A stretch of DNA of 64,000 bases from Trichoplax sp. H2 (lineage: Eukaryota; Placozoa; Uniplacotomia; Trichoplacea): contig NOWV01000280.1 in the NCBI GenBank assembly GCA_003344405.1, positions 1 through 64,000 on the forward strand, given 5' to 3'. The notes under the pieces were generated by a model. The model did not search any database and was not told where the DNA came from. It saw only the letters and a list, made by a program, of their open reading frames with translations. Below, piece after piece: positions 49,568 through 63,155 of this stretch (its first letter is position 1; each line of letters starts with the position of its first letter). Both the position numbers and the translations under genes were made by a program.

Positions 49568-52500
49568 CCCTACTATTGCAATGGCCTCATGTCTTGTATC
49601 AAAAGCCTTACTTCTGATTATTTCTATGGAGGCTCTCAATTCCTCAATTGTTTTATGCAACTAACAAATATCAACATCAAATATTTAGTTTAAAAGATTA
49701 GAGTGTTATTAAAAGAAAGATTTTTATCAGCAATATTTAATAAAAAATTTTAGGTATATTCTACTGAGGAAATGGTGGAACAATCTTTAACTAATTGAAA
49801 TGACATTTTCTATTAAATCATCAACTTACTTCAATAATTTCATCATCTTTTTCTTTTACAATGTCTTCAGTGTATCCTCCTGTCTGAGACTGCACTGTAT
49901 TTGTCTAAATGAAGCATGAAAGTCTTTAGCTTATTCAGTAGTCTTAATATCAAGGGATTAATAAAATTTATGCTGATCATGCTGCAATTGCTGAATCAAG
50001 AAGACTATTTCCATTATTTTAGCATTCTAGTTTTATTGATATTCAGTTCTTCACTTGTCAAAAAAGATACCAATATAATAATATTCTTCTAATATATAGT
50101 TTAAGTAGTCCTGAAATTTGACTTTCTTAGAGATTTAGATATAGGTAGATTAAATGAATAGTCATTAAAATAATTGACTGCAGATTGAAAGTACTGTCTA
50201 ACTCACTTTAAGCATGCTATAGTGATTACAAAATGTCAATGTCACAAAACAGCTTTGCAACAAGATAACGCAATATACGATCAATAAGTCAATTCCTTGA
50301 ACCACGTATCAAGGAACGATATCTGCACTATCACAAACACTTTTGCTCTACTAGCAGACTACACAAAGACTTAAATGCCTCGTATTTTACGTTAAACACT
50401 AAGTTGGACAATTCTTCTTTATTTCACGATATACTGCATTTATATACTATTCCTCAATAGTTCATGAGTCATAGTTAATACAATTAACATTAGAATCATT
50501 TACTGAATTAGATATTAATTTTAGCTACTGCTCCCTTAATGCAGACAACAGTATTTACGAACATAGGCATATAATGACTAATACAGAATAGTCAGATTAC
50601 GATATGTCCTATCACGGAACATTTCCATGATAATTTACAGTCTATCATAAGTAAATTACAATCACAATGATTCGAACTGTAAGCAGAGGATTTTCATTCC
50701 CTATTATAACTATTAATTTCAGTATGTGTATAAGTGTCACTGTCATAAAAAGTCAGTGCTATATTAAAATACAGTATATCCAAATTGGAAGTTAACTAAA
50801 TAAGGATAGTCTGATAGAATTATCCTAACATAGATATTTCTACTCTAATACAGTATATAACACTGTAACAGTCAATTACTTTAGAATTTGCTTACTATTG
50901 ATAGCAATTACATGAACAAAAGCAGTACTTGCAAATGTACTGCCAATGCAATTGCCGTAACAAATAAAGTAAAAAATAATCAGTTTGCCAAAGTTTGTAA
51001 AGAGGAAATTAATGCTAAGATTAGTAAATTGTGCACTATGAGCCAAGTGCTGTCCATCTGAATATCTATGTATCGTACGACTNNNNNNNNNNNNNNNNNN
51101 NNTATAGTTTAAGTAGTCCTGAAATTTGACTTTCTTGGAGATTTAGTTATAGGTAGATTAAATGAATAGTCATTAAAATAATTGACTGCAGATTGAAAGT
51201 ACTGTCTAACTCACTTTAAGCATGCTATAGTGATTACAAAATGTCAATTACTTTAGAATTTGCTTACTATTGATAACAATTACGTGAACAAAAGCAGTAC
51301 TTGCAAATGTACTGCCAATGCAATTGCCGTAACAAATAAAGTAAAAAATAATCAGTTTGCCTAAGTTTGTAAAGAGGAAATTAATGCTAAGATTAGTAAA
51401 TTGTGCACTATGAGCCAAGTGCTGTCCATCTGAATATCTATGTATCGTACGACTCAAAGGATGTTCTTCCCTACGTCTTTCTGCTATAGGACTCGATCGA
51501 TTATCACCTAACATCAGAGGGCTCAAGTAAACCGTATGTCCCTCCTCAAATTAAATTATAAATCTAGATTATGATAAAAAAGAAGCTAATTTATAGTGTA
51601 ATTACATAAGCATAACTGTTACTATCAGTACTTGGACAATACGGTATAATAGGAGCAAGTAATTTTCTTTACAACGTATCTGAAATACTAAAAATGGTGT
51701 TATCAGAGAAAACTTATCTATGTTATCTATCTAAAATGTGAGAAGAAATCTTGTATAAAAAGTTAACTCGAAACATAAAAATACTTTATATATTATTCCA
51801 GATTCGTAATTATTTAATTGTATACTACAGCAAGCAATAAATACTAGATAAGGTTACTTTTGAATAATAAAGTATTCACAGTACAGTAGAAAATTCTTGT
51901 TATAATTTTGTGCCACTAATCACTATTTGCAATGCTGTCTTTAAGACTATGTTTGCTTGATTAACAATATAACTATTCATTATTGACTTACGACTCCTCT
52001 CGATCTGATTGTCGATTTAGGTCGGTTTTCCAGAGTTCCAATCCGTGATAGTGATAATCCTTGCCGTTTAATTTTAGCAATCTTTTTTATTAAATAAAAA
52101 TCACAAGTTACATTAATTACGCTTATTGGAGCATTTATCACGGTAATTGTAAATACTGAACTTTGAAATCTACAACCTAAACTTGTAATCGATTCATTTA
52201 TAAAGTAAAATCCGGCAATATTAGATATTATGTGCATGATAATTGCAGGTGATCTAGTATTATTGCCAACAGCAAGCGACATGTTATACTACTTTAGTAA
52301 TACTAGAATAGTTCCTTCAGTAATCTTGCCTTAGGTATAAATATTAAGCATGTTGATCCAGTCGTTGACAGCAAAATAAAGGCAGATAGCATAGCAAATC
52401 GAATGGCAGACTGGCTAACAGCTAATCCCACAACAACTGCTGTTCCAGCGAAAACACTGACATTATAAATAGCTAAACCTATATACTTTGAGTCATTCGC

Positions 52501-55500
52501 AGCAGTAATGTAGATATTACGAGTTCTCCAAGCCAGCGATAACCCAAAAGCTAACAGAACTCCGTTAATGCCTAACATAGTTATCTGCCATACAGCGGGC
52601 ATTTTAGTCGAGCAAGTAATGCTGTTATGAATAATTATTATATCGTCATTCAAGCTAGTTTCCTGGAAGTGACAGTTATTCAATATTTTAGTGCTACTAG
52701 TCGTAGCATATGATAAAAGTCTGTTTTCTCCTTACTATTACGCCTAAGTAATAGAATCTTTATTGCAAGAAAGCCAGCAATTACACATTATAGTCCAATG
52801 AAATTACCTCCGTAGTATTACGTTCTATGATTCGAATCGGATCGATAACTGCTTGCACCGTTAGAATAACGATACCGACCAGGACTATCATAGCAATAAA
52901 TAAATACAATTGCTGATTCGTAATAACCTGCAATTTTAAAAAGAAGTTATTTTATTTGGTGACACTTGAATCGCTTCCGTAAGGCTAAAACAGTCCAAAA
53001 TGCATGTCATGGGCTATTTCAAATGCTAGCGATCAACTGGCACAAAAATGAATGCCAGACTGCCTTCAAATGATTGTTCTGGTCAACAGTGTTGTATGCT
53101 ACCTTGCTTTTAGCACTTCTATTAGAAAAAATAACTTGCAAACGCCAAGTCTTGGTGAATAATGCACTAAATCCTGTCATAAACCCAAGTAAGAGTAACC
53201 ATGTTCTAGCCTATAATTGTAGAAAATGATCGAATAAGTAAGTATATCTGCATCGATTATAAATCACTTTATAGCATTTTTAGAGAATAAATTTCTGCAT
53301 TATGAAGCATTGATTATGCTAGTATTCGCATGTACTTATTATTTTTATATTGAAAATTTTTTGATATACTCGTTTTATGTACTTGATACGATGCTAGTTT
53401 TGTTATGATACTGGCTTCATATTTCTGTATCTAATATTTTATAAATCAGGGATAACTTGATATTGATTGTTAAAGAGACTCACTTATGATATTTTAATGT
53501 CTACCAGTTTGGACAGACAAAAACTATTCTTTGTTAATTTATTGGTTTATCTTGTTTACGTCTGTATAAGTGATAGCCTAGGAAATAACCGGTTTGTATC
53601 TCCCCAGAGTAGAATAGTAAAGGTATGTAAGGCTACGCGATTTAAGTGAAAGGATGTTCTCACTTTAGCAGCACAATTTCATAGCATGTGATGCCCATCC
53701 GCTATTGAGTCAGAGATATCAAAACTCTGATAGACTAATAAAGAACCTTCGTAACTCATTAATAACTGAAAATGTTACAGTGTTATTGCGAAATAAATCT
53801 AATTTATTTTACCTCGAGTGAATTGTAACAATACTAAAATTGGATAATTTAGTAATTATGTTAGGTTAAGTTTGCTGAGCTAATAATTTCACGAATCAAG
53901 CCACCTACCCAGCAAGCGGTTCGCAATAAGATCTTATTTGTACCAACCGATTCCGCATTCATACCAAGAAAGATAATGGATAGGTAACAGAATATGGCAC
54001 TAACGGCAATGATATTATTGATATTTGGACTAGCTACTTTGATAATTCTGTTGATGTTATCGTATGAAAGTAAAAAGTCCGTAAATTTGAGGTAGTTGAA
54101 ATTTTAATATACTGTGACCTATCAATGTATGGCATACTTGACTGACCTATTATTTCGATATAACATATTAAATGTCATAAAAAACAATGCCAGGGCTATG
54201 CCAAATCCAGATAGCACTACCATAGTAATATATAGGAAGAGTGGAACAGTATCTTTGTGAATTTTAATAGCTGGTAGATCAATTGGTGGTTTCCCGTCTG
54301 AAATAATATGCAAAATACAGTAACGGTTAAAATTGTTTATCCTTAACCGAATAACGTTATCAAGGCCAGTTTGTGTAGTTGATGATTATACAGAATAATA
54401 ATCAATATACTCATTGTGCTAGATAATAGTCCTTTAAGATTAGGATTGCAATGAATGCTATTTGTTGCAAGTAGCTTATTCTATTTTCTTTTGAGCTTAA
54501 TAATATATTCCGATATTGATTAATCTAAATACCGTACCTAGTAAGTGTACTAAAATAGCTTACCGTTAGTTCCCCAGCTAATGTTGACAGAATTATTCCA
54601 CACTACATTGTCCGTTTCTGTATAGTATAATCCAATCTCGACATTCTTTCCCTCTGGTGCATTTAGTATAGGAAGCAAAATGTATTATCAATAAACATCA
54701 TGCAATAAGGGTGTCCTTGATAACGGTAGAATTATTTTTGAAATTCATATCGTCAAATGGACTGCATACTAGTATTGTACTGAAAGCGTTCTTTCTTGCA
54801 GAATTATATCAAATTTCCGATATTACGCGACAAATAAAATTAAGTTCTTGTACATGGCAAACTTAATATTAAAGATTGGAAGAACTATTACTACTTTTTC
54901 CATTGTAACATTTAAATTTTAATATTGTAAAATAGTCGAGTAATAGTTAAATAGATTATATTATAGAGCAAAGTATTAATGAATATCTCGCATATAAAAC
55001 GTTGCTAACTGGTTTTGATTGTATTTTATAAGACAAGAAAGATGCGACTGGAATAGGTTACTTTAAAGATAGGAATACACGAAGATAATTGTGGAATAGT
55101 AGCAAGGAAATAAATTATTATACGTCGTTACTTTCTAGTCTTCTCAGCATTGCAACTCCTAATCGATCTCCTGCTTCAGTAAACGCGATTGGACCCTAAA
55201 ATTAGCATAAAAAGGCTTATTTTTATATCGAGAATGAAGAATATATTAGCTACTGTTGCGATTAATGTTACGCTAATAACCAACTTGATTATACTTTTGT
55301 AATGAAACATTTGTCGTATGATACTAGTTATGAATTATAAATTACTCATTTATTAAATATTCTTTTACTCATCATTCTAATCGTAATAGATTTCATGCTG
55401 AAAAACTTCCTTTAGTGACTACTTGAAGGTATAAGACTTTTGTATCGTATAAGTTCCTGCATGATTTTACATATGGTACCATTTTGTATTTAGTAATCTA

Positions 55501-58500
55501 GGTTAAATTTGAATCTTTTTGATTTTTTATCAATGAGTAACTTTACCGGTATACTATTTCGTGATATATCAGTAAATCAGTTTTGGAATGCATCAAGTAT
55601 GAGAATTTTAAATATGGTTAGTGTATTAAAAAATGTTTATCAGCACTGTTTAGTATCTTAATTGATTATCATACCGTCACACCATCAATTTTAGTTTTAG
55701 CCATTTCCGACCTGAAGATATCCAGGTACACTTTATCATTATAATCGAATTCCTCTAAAGTCTTATTATTCTCTACTAGACGTTGCATAGAATTGTTAAG
55801 GGCTAAAGCTATAACCCAAGTTGCATCATATGTAAATCCAGCGAACTTTTTGCCTCCTAGAAATTCATGAAACTGGGGCTGTTGACGATATATGTCATAA
55901 TCTTGTATCCATTCTCCAGGTGTCTATTTATGAATAAAAAGTTGAAAAGAATGTATCAGCTGCGATAAAAGTAATATTTACTCAATTTCAATATCTAACC
56001 AGGCCAGAAACTGTCGGTAGTTTGTTGGGCGATAGTGGTAATGGATCAGCAGAGAAAAATCCTTCCACCATACTATCCATAACAGCATCACTACATTCTA
56101 CATTGCCAATAACAACTTTGCCACTATCGCGTCCTCTCCACCAGTAGGGTTGGGTGAACCAACCAGGGCCAATCCAAGTGTACTTTGGTGGAGTTAGACC
56201 CAGATGGTAAGCCTAAAGATATGCAGCGAAAGTAAATTATTGCCGTGGTTTTATTACATCAAAGTTACATAGTAGAGAGAGGTTACTTTTGACTGTTTAT
56301 AAAGTTGGAAAAATTTATTGTAATTTAATTTTCGAAATCTCACTTACACGACATAATAGACGGCGGCCTGGCGAGGGGAAGAAACCGGTGTATATTATTC
56401 GAACAGAAGATTTCTACAAAAATTAAAGCATATTGTTATTAATTGCGATAAAAGTAAAAGTCTGCAATTCATGAAGATGATACAATAGACTTTAATATGA
56501 GTCAGAATCGCTAAGAATTACTGCTATAATAACGGGTAGAATGCCAACGGCATTAGTTATAAATTCCAATCTACGTTTAATGTTTTATACGTATAGAAGG
56601 AAGAAACATGTTCTACTTCTTTTTTGACTGGGTAATTATTGAGATCTACACATGAACGTGTAATCGATATTCATAGATCGATTGAAAATATGCGTTTTAT
56701 GATGATTTCGTAGTTCAGATTGAGTTTTACGCGATATTTGAGTTAATGGCATGAATACTAGTGATGAGTTAAGTGATTCCATAGAGTTTGCTAGATTGCA
56801 ATCAAACAAAGACGGTCATTATCAATCACTTAAAGAAAAATTTATTGCTTCAAGAATGAGAATAAATTGTAGATCGTCTAATTGTAATGAAAGAATAAGT
56901 CTCCTGCTATTACTACTGCTTCGCCTATGTAACCCAAAGTCTAGTCCTATTAGCTACCCTACTGTATTACTATAATTTGCTGTAATCATTACACTAGTGT
57001 TCTTCTATGTACAAGCATCTTTTAAAGTTATCTAATTAATATTCCAAATACCGAAGCAAAAGCATGCTTACAGTTAGATTTTTAAATTGGCTAGTAACTA
57101 CCGTATTTTTTATAATCGTAAAAGTCAAAAGCGTAGGAAGCCTAAATAACGAACTAGTTGTATATGGCCTATCTGTGCCTAATTATCTTATGTCCATGCT
57201 AACAAACGATGTTAATTTACTCTGAATACTTCCTAGTATTAAATATTTCATAAATTATTTGTGATAAATGAACTGATATATTGTAATACTTAACTTGCTA
57301 CTGAATATTTTAATTAGTTAGTATTACCGAAGATAAAGTAAACAAACTTCTGGACGTGTAATTAATTCTTATTGATAAGAAAAATGACACCAATACATAT
57401 ATACGCGTATATGCTTATAAATTACGCTTCATTTAAATCAATAAATGTATTCTCGGAAATGTGAAGGAAAGCGATCATAATTGTACTATTTTAGGTTGGT
57501 CTTGCGTATGGAATTTATTATTCTCTCTTCACTTTCACTATAGACTTTTATGAGCTTTAATTTAATTACTAACACATAAATAATAATTTTAATCTTTAAA
57601 AAGAGATGTAAAAGAAATTGCTGACAGTCACAAGTGCCGCCAATATCCTAATTTTAATCATTCCTATCATAACAGATTACAAGAGTAGCATTTATTGTAT
57701 TCTAAATTTAGCATTACAATAGCACAAACCTTGATTACACTTAGTCCTTGCAACGGATCTTTATTTGTTTCAAATGTATATGAAACAACAATATTGATTC
57801 CAGATGAGTTGGCTATACTAATGATACGATCTGCTAGCTGAAATTATATTTGGAATCGAAATTGGTTATACGCTCTTGAATATCTCCAAAAATGACTTAA
57901 TTTTTATATCAAGAGAATTAGTGAAGACTGAGATCTCTAATGTGCATAAAAGTGAAATAGATCACTAACTGATTTTTCGAGATCTAAATTCAAGATAAAT
58001 ATTTACTATTAAATTGTTACTAATTAATGGTATAGTGGGAATCTAAATAAGCATGATTATTAAAGAAAACTGTCTAAATTTGTATTCAGTAGTAGTAATA
58101 AATCAAGTATATAAGTATGCAGATTGGAATTAAAAGATCGGCTCATTTTTTTAAAGACGATATAAATTTTCGTATTTTGTGCCAAATTAGTTTAGTAAAT
58201 TGGTTTTATTGTGTATTTACTGCAAAGAAAATCACTTATTTCATAGTTATAATTGAATGGAAGCTAAATCATTTTTTGATAAGGAAAGAACGTTAATTCA
58301 TCAAGAATCGTACGGTAAATTATAATCAGGACCATACCGAGGTATACAAGTTGATTGATTCCACCATTACAGCGATATTTTTCCAGTTAAATCGTTTTAG
58401 GATAGAGAAATTAGGTTTGATTCGTTCATTTTCCGATGAACGCGTTCGAAAAAAATTAGGATAAAATTTTCGGTTGCTAAGTGCTGGTGATACTGATGCA

Positions 58501-61500
58501 TAGGAAATCTATTGTTGAAATATAAATATTAAGTCAAGTCCTTACCTTGACTAGATATTAAACTTATAATCACTGTATTGATTATTTAGATTAAACTTTT
58601 CTCATCTGTTTTCTAAAATATACTTCTTTAGATAATAAATAGCGCGATGTAAAATCTTGGATGTCAGCATTTAATGTCAATGATTGAAAATTATATACTA
58701 GGATATTAATATAAAAATATTGTTATAGCTATAGGATATTCTATATATAGTAACATATATATCTTATCCGTAGCAATCAATTCGATATAACTACTATAAT
58801 AGCGCGCAATATATTGAATAAAACTGTTTTGGTGAACAATAATATGTAAATCCTATCCATTACAATAAATTCGAAATAAAAGTTATAATACATGTAGTAT
58901 GTAATATATTGATTAAAAATTATTTTGATGAACAGTAGCTGATGACGAAACGATTCAATTGTATAAATTTGCGCTAATTGTGCTTCAACTTTATTAACGC
59001 TGTTACTGACAACTTTCAGCTATCTTCCAGTGGCATATTAAGTTTGTAATTGGAGTTTAGACGAACAACAAATATCAATGATCAGAAATCTTAATAATTC
59101 CGTAAACATAAGCCTCAATCGTGGTAGTAGTGAGAATACCACACATGACAATAAAGCATTGAAATCATTGCAGCTACCATGTATTAAATAATCTTTTAGC
59201 TGGTCAATATTTTAAGTACGTTATTGTGACAAAAGTTAAAAGACAGTAAGTCAATTTGAATACAGTATAGGGCAAATAAATTAATTTTTACATGCTTCTA
59301 TTAGCCATGCTTACAGCTGATATGGTTTTAATATGTTCAACTATTACAATATAATTATTCTATCGCAGTAGCGTCAAAATTTGAATGAAAGCTCTACTAA
59401 AGGTTTTAATATATCTATACTAATACGTGCGTTGTTAAATTATATTTGATTAAATTACAATATAGTCACAATAATCATGCATAATGCTGATAGAATCACC
59501 CATACGTATTATTTTCACCCAATTTGAGCCATTTAAGCAATAGTCTATAGCAATAAATGTACGGTATCAAGATTGAAACTATTTATTGCGATGGAAATTC
59601 GATCACGATTAAGTAGGACAGTAAGCCACAGTTCATATACTAAAGACGCAAGAATAAAGTTGAGCATATATCAAATTAACCTGAACAAGGTCGAATTCTC
59701 TGGAAGTTTGTGCCATTGGTTCGGTTACAGTGGAGCAAGCAGATCCCAATATCATAAGCTTCTTCGGAGGTGTACTCAATTGATGGAATAAGACCTTCAT
59801 ACCAGCACCAGCATTGCACTAAAATATTCGAGAATAAGCTCGTCACATTAACACAGTAAATCTTAATATAAAATCAATAAGACATAATTGTAGTTATTTT
59901 ATTTCAGCTAATATCAAGCGAAAGCGTCGATAACTGTATATCTTTGGAGTTGCTCCAAAACAAATTCAAAGTAATAATAATAATAATATTACAGCTCGTT
60001 GTTAACTGTGCTGAATTATTAGCTGGATATGCGATACTAATAGCATCAATAGAATGATTTAATTCATCATAAATCATTCGTATTACCGTTATTTTAAATA
60101 TTAATCGGATTCATATGCGATAAAGAGCAGCAAAATATTACAATGGATAGCTAAGATAACCCCCAAGATTAGCATAAGCTACGTTATAATCGCCTATATT
60201 TTGTTAATAAGTGTTGCAAGTTATCTTAAGATAGAGAAATTATAATGACTAAAAAAATGATCTTTTTGGCCTTAATTTGTTAAATAAATTTCAAGCTACA
60301 GTATTGCTTTTTTATCTACTCCTGGTAGACCGAAAAATTATAATATTAATAGAGATTAGAGATAATTAATAATTCTATTAGGTTGCAGGCTAATCGAGAT
60401 CTTGAAACAAGAAATCAGCTTAAAAATTATATCCTGAAGGGAAAAATTCGAAACTGAAACGGTACAGCAAGTGCTTGCGCTAGCTAAAATTTTCTATGAT
60501 GGTAATTTATTCAGTCATGGTAGAATCTTTCATTAAAAATGTTAATCATTATTTCTTGAGCAAATCTTCATATAACACTGTGACAATAGCAAGCTCATTG
60601 AGTAAAATCTATTAATTAATAAAGTTATAGATGTTAAGGGGATTATTCATATATGAAAAGTGAGTTGAGTGACCAACTGAATGAGTGATACTAAGTTGAG
60701 CTAAAATAGCTAATAGAATAGTAGAATATGTATGTTGTTCAAAAGTTATCTGTACGATAAAAGGTAGACTAAAATCAGTTGCCGGTATATAAGTGTAGAA
60801 ACAATTTTTGCAAAAGTAATTCCATTTTACATTATGTAAGGAAGTAGTTTTGCTGGATTGACGAAGGTAAAGAATGCCTATTTTGCATTATCTCGGTCTT
60901 GCTAAATACAAACTCGGATGCTTGTGTATTCAAATTTTACAGTTCGAAAATCCTAGAAATATTTATCTTGGTGTTGAGGAGTTACTTTTGTATAGAAGTC
61001 GTGTCATAGTTTTTAGTTTTATAAAATAAGCATATCTAAGAATACATTGATAGAAAATTTATCAATGCTGTTTTTTATTTTCTATTAGAAAAGCTGCATA
61101 ATTTTATAATTCATTTATGATCTAATTTTTAAATGTTCCTATACGTTCATTATAAATTGACCGATTTTTTTTAATAAAGCTTGAGTTCAGTTTTGTCGCG
61201 AAGAGACGTGACAAAACGTACAATTTGCTATAACCTCCTAATGATTGAGAGTTCGTTAGTATTAAGATTCGTGTTATAGGTAGTTGTCGGGAGGAAAAAT
61301 CCGACAGTAGGTTCTTAGTAATAACAATTTTTGGTGGAAGTTTAATTTTTCTCGTCACAATTTCAATTTTTAACACTTGGTAAGGCTTAGTTGCTGAATA
61401 TACATCTAGTTAACTGTTTCAGATCACTACGGTTCCATGAAAATTTGATAACGTGCAGCATTTTCTACGATATATGTATCGTTGCAATCACTATTACTAA

Positions 61501-62443
61501 GCGATATTTGTGTTTTATCTGAAAGTGGATTGAAGAAAGTTAAATTAAATTGAAAAGAAGTAAGAATAGGCAGATAGTAACAGGTAATAACTGTATTTTC
61601 CGTAGTAATCATTTGAGATAGTTAGATTGGAAGGCTTTACGAATATATATTGCTACATAGATAGATTTTAGTCCTTGCCATATACTTCTACTAGACGCAG
61701 AGAGCCCTTAGTTACAATTGAATTTATTCAAATGAAATTATTTGAAAACGTCTTAAAGTATTTTATACTATTCGTGGCCTTTTCATCTGTATCTAGCAAG
61801 TGTGAAAATGGTAAAAGTGCGTATAAGTTGTATCTTAAATATTAGAGAATTGGATCGTTTTCATTGCTAGTAAGTAGGAATATGTTTAATTCATAAATCC
61901 GTTAGGCAGGTAAAATATACAAGATATTTCGTAATTTTTTTTAGTTAGTCTTATCCTCAAACGTCGTTAATCTATTGATAATTTCAGAAAGAAATTACGT
62001 TTAATTTACTTATTCTTAAAAAATAACTATGTTGAAAATCTTTGGGATTGTAACAAGCAGAAGAAGTAAAGAGACGAAATCATTTAACGAAATCGATCTA
62101 ATGGCTAATGTGCAACATTCCAATAACGTTTAATGATACAATAAACTATGCTACTTACCCTAGCATTACCCGAAATCAATTTTAAATTATACCCTTGCAG
62201 TATATTAGAATTATTGTTAATATGTTCTAAAGCAAAATGAGTAGCAATTAGACAGTCACCAACACTAGTTCCATCGCCATCGAGTGAATAAGATCCACCA
62301 ATATAAATCGATTTTAGGCTATCTTTAGGGAGAGATAAAACAGTAATTTGTTGATTTTTAAATTGGCAATTTAAGAAAATTCCCATTATGATACACCACC
62401 AATTTCCCATAATATGCTGACGTGAATATTTAGTCCATTTCAT
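49568..62443 (-). CDS. GABA-B-type class C GPCR
   Basis: Exons: 62159-62443, 59681-59818, 58338-58508, 57730-57837, 56348-56413, 56000-56212, 55675-55923, 55132-55195, 54564-54653, 54147-54297, 53909-54047, 53103-53210, 52808-52927, 52330-52662, 51992-52081 (775 codons, phases close). A tentative exon at about 51400-51510 and tail exons 49830-49904 and 49568-49660 follow. The N-terminus is a signal-peptide-like stretch, then a Venus-flytrap domain: YIGGSYSLDG, LMILGSACSTVTEPMAQ, ISYASVSPALSNR. It leads straight into TM1 (VPLFLYITMVVLSGF) without a cysteine-rich domain, as in GABA-B receptors. TM3 starts CWARTWLLLLGFMTG. TM5-7 include LAWRTRNIYITAANDSKYIG and end FIPK. Tail exon LHKTIEELRASIEIIRS looks like the coiled coil used for GABA-B dimerisation. 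The ligand is not assigned. The exon at 52330 ends AAG/GCAAGA, a GC-AG intron. The 3' end was not found. Confidence 0.9.
50240..50870 (-). mobile_element. solo LTR, copy 3, with 5-bp target-site duplication
   Basis: The element is 631 bp, starting TGTCACAAAACAGC and ending CACTGTAACA on the plus strand (TG...CA ends with short inverted TGT/ACA). It is flanked by direct repeats GTCAA at 50235-50239 and 50871-50875. The uninterrupted site AAAATGTCAATTAC is present at about 51239-51252 in the other allele. On the minus strand it has a TATA box (TATATAAATGC, about 50444) followed by AAATAAA (about 50425). It lies in an intron of the GABA-B-like gene in the same orientation as the gene. No internal retroelement coding region is present. 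Confidence 0.93.
51083..51102. other. assembly gap (20 N)
   Basis: Twenty N residues. The flanks are two copies of the same locus, so the true gap length may be zero or negative. Confidence 0.99.
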
Positions 62444-63155
62444 GATTTCTTGTCAGTATAATTGATCAGCGATAAGCTAGTAAATTATAATAATTGATTT
62501 ATGACTGCTAATTTAAGTGTTGTTGTTAACATCACCATTCCTGCGCAAAATGTTTTTTATTTCAAATTTTTTTTACCTTTGAAATCATGTGGAAAATTAT
62601 GAATAAGCAAGGTTTAAAATAAATAATGAAGCTAAGTACTTTATATAAGAGTCACATTATTTTATTTCAATTTTGCTATTGTATAGATAATATGCTTTAT
62701 TATCGTAATTCAGTGTCTACGTAAAGTTGTGTTGTCCTGTGATATTACGAAACCTGTATGTGAATACGTCAATAAATTATAAATATCACAATATTTCTTT
62801 TTATATGCTAGCTGGATGGGCATGGAAAAAAACCAATTATTTACGTATTTCTATCTATTAACTTATATTGTCTCATAGTTAGCAAGATAATTATCATGTG
62901 AATTGCCTATTTAGAATGCTTTCAAATAAATTATAACCGGTATCTTGTAATCAATACTATATTCATTGCATTATGGATGAATTTATTCAAAATTAAAAGC
63001 GATCGAGAAAATGATATAATTTCAATATTGTAACCACCTCGTAAAAACGAGTAAATAAAAATAGATAATGAATTTAGAAGGATATTTTCTTTTCAACGTG
63101 ACTATAACTAAAAAATTTTATTCCTATTTTCAGGCAAAACAAACAAGCCTTTATG
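61732..63155 (+). CDS. possible signal-peptide exon plus small exon, start of a further plus-strand gene
   Basis: ATG at 61732 opens a 79-nt exon (MKLFENVLKYFILFVAFSSV...) with a good signal-peptide profile and a GT donor after 61810 (phase 1). A 22-nt exon candidate at 63134-63155 (after TTTTCAG, before GTAATC) fits that phase and would continue GKTNKPLW, reminiscent of the KPLYIGG start of a Venus-flytrap domain. It would run off the window and would overlap exon 1 of the minus-strand GABA-B-like gene within its intron. No further exon was found, so chance is a real alternative. Confidence 0.2.

Larger units (their letters stand above)
50095..51454. repeat. direct duplication flanking an assembly gap (two alleles of one locus)
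   Basis: Sequence 51103-51454 (352 bp) repeats 50095-51082 (988 bp) almost identically, with a few base changes. The only large difference is the 631-bp LTR plus one 5-bp target duplication: 352 + 631 + 5 = 988. The two copies meet at the 20-N gap. This is best explained by two haplotypes placed end to end by the assembler, so this part of the GABA-B-like gene is duplicated artificially. Confidence 0.9.

Noticed and set aside
47069-50870. Copies 2 and 3 of the LTR-like repeat as the inverted ends of one large DNA transposon
   Set aside because: Copy 3 has its own 5-bp target duplication and an empty allele, so it is a separate insertion.
50095-51454. A true tandem duplication of a GABA-B-like exon
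   Set aside because: The copies abut a gap and differ only by the LTR plus target duplication and scattered SNPs; two alleles explain this better.
61122-61612. Minus-strand open frames in the first intron of the GABA-B-like gene, including a CNDTY stretch
   Set aside because: The true continuation of the flytrap domain is the exon at 59681-59818, which joins in phase; these frames have no matching splice sites or family motifs.
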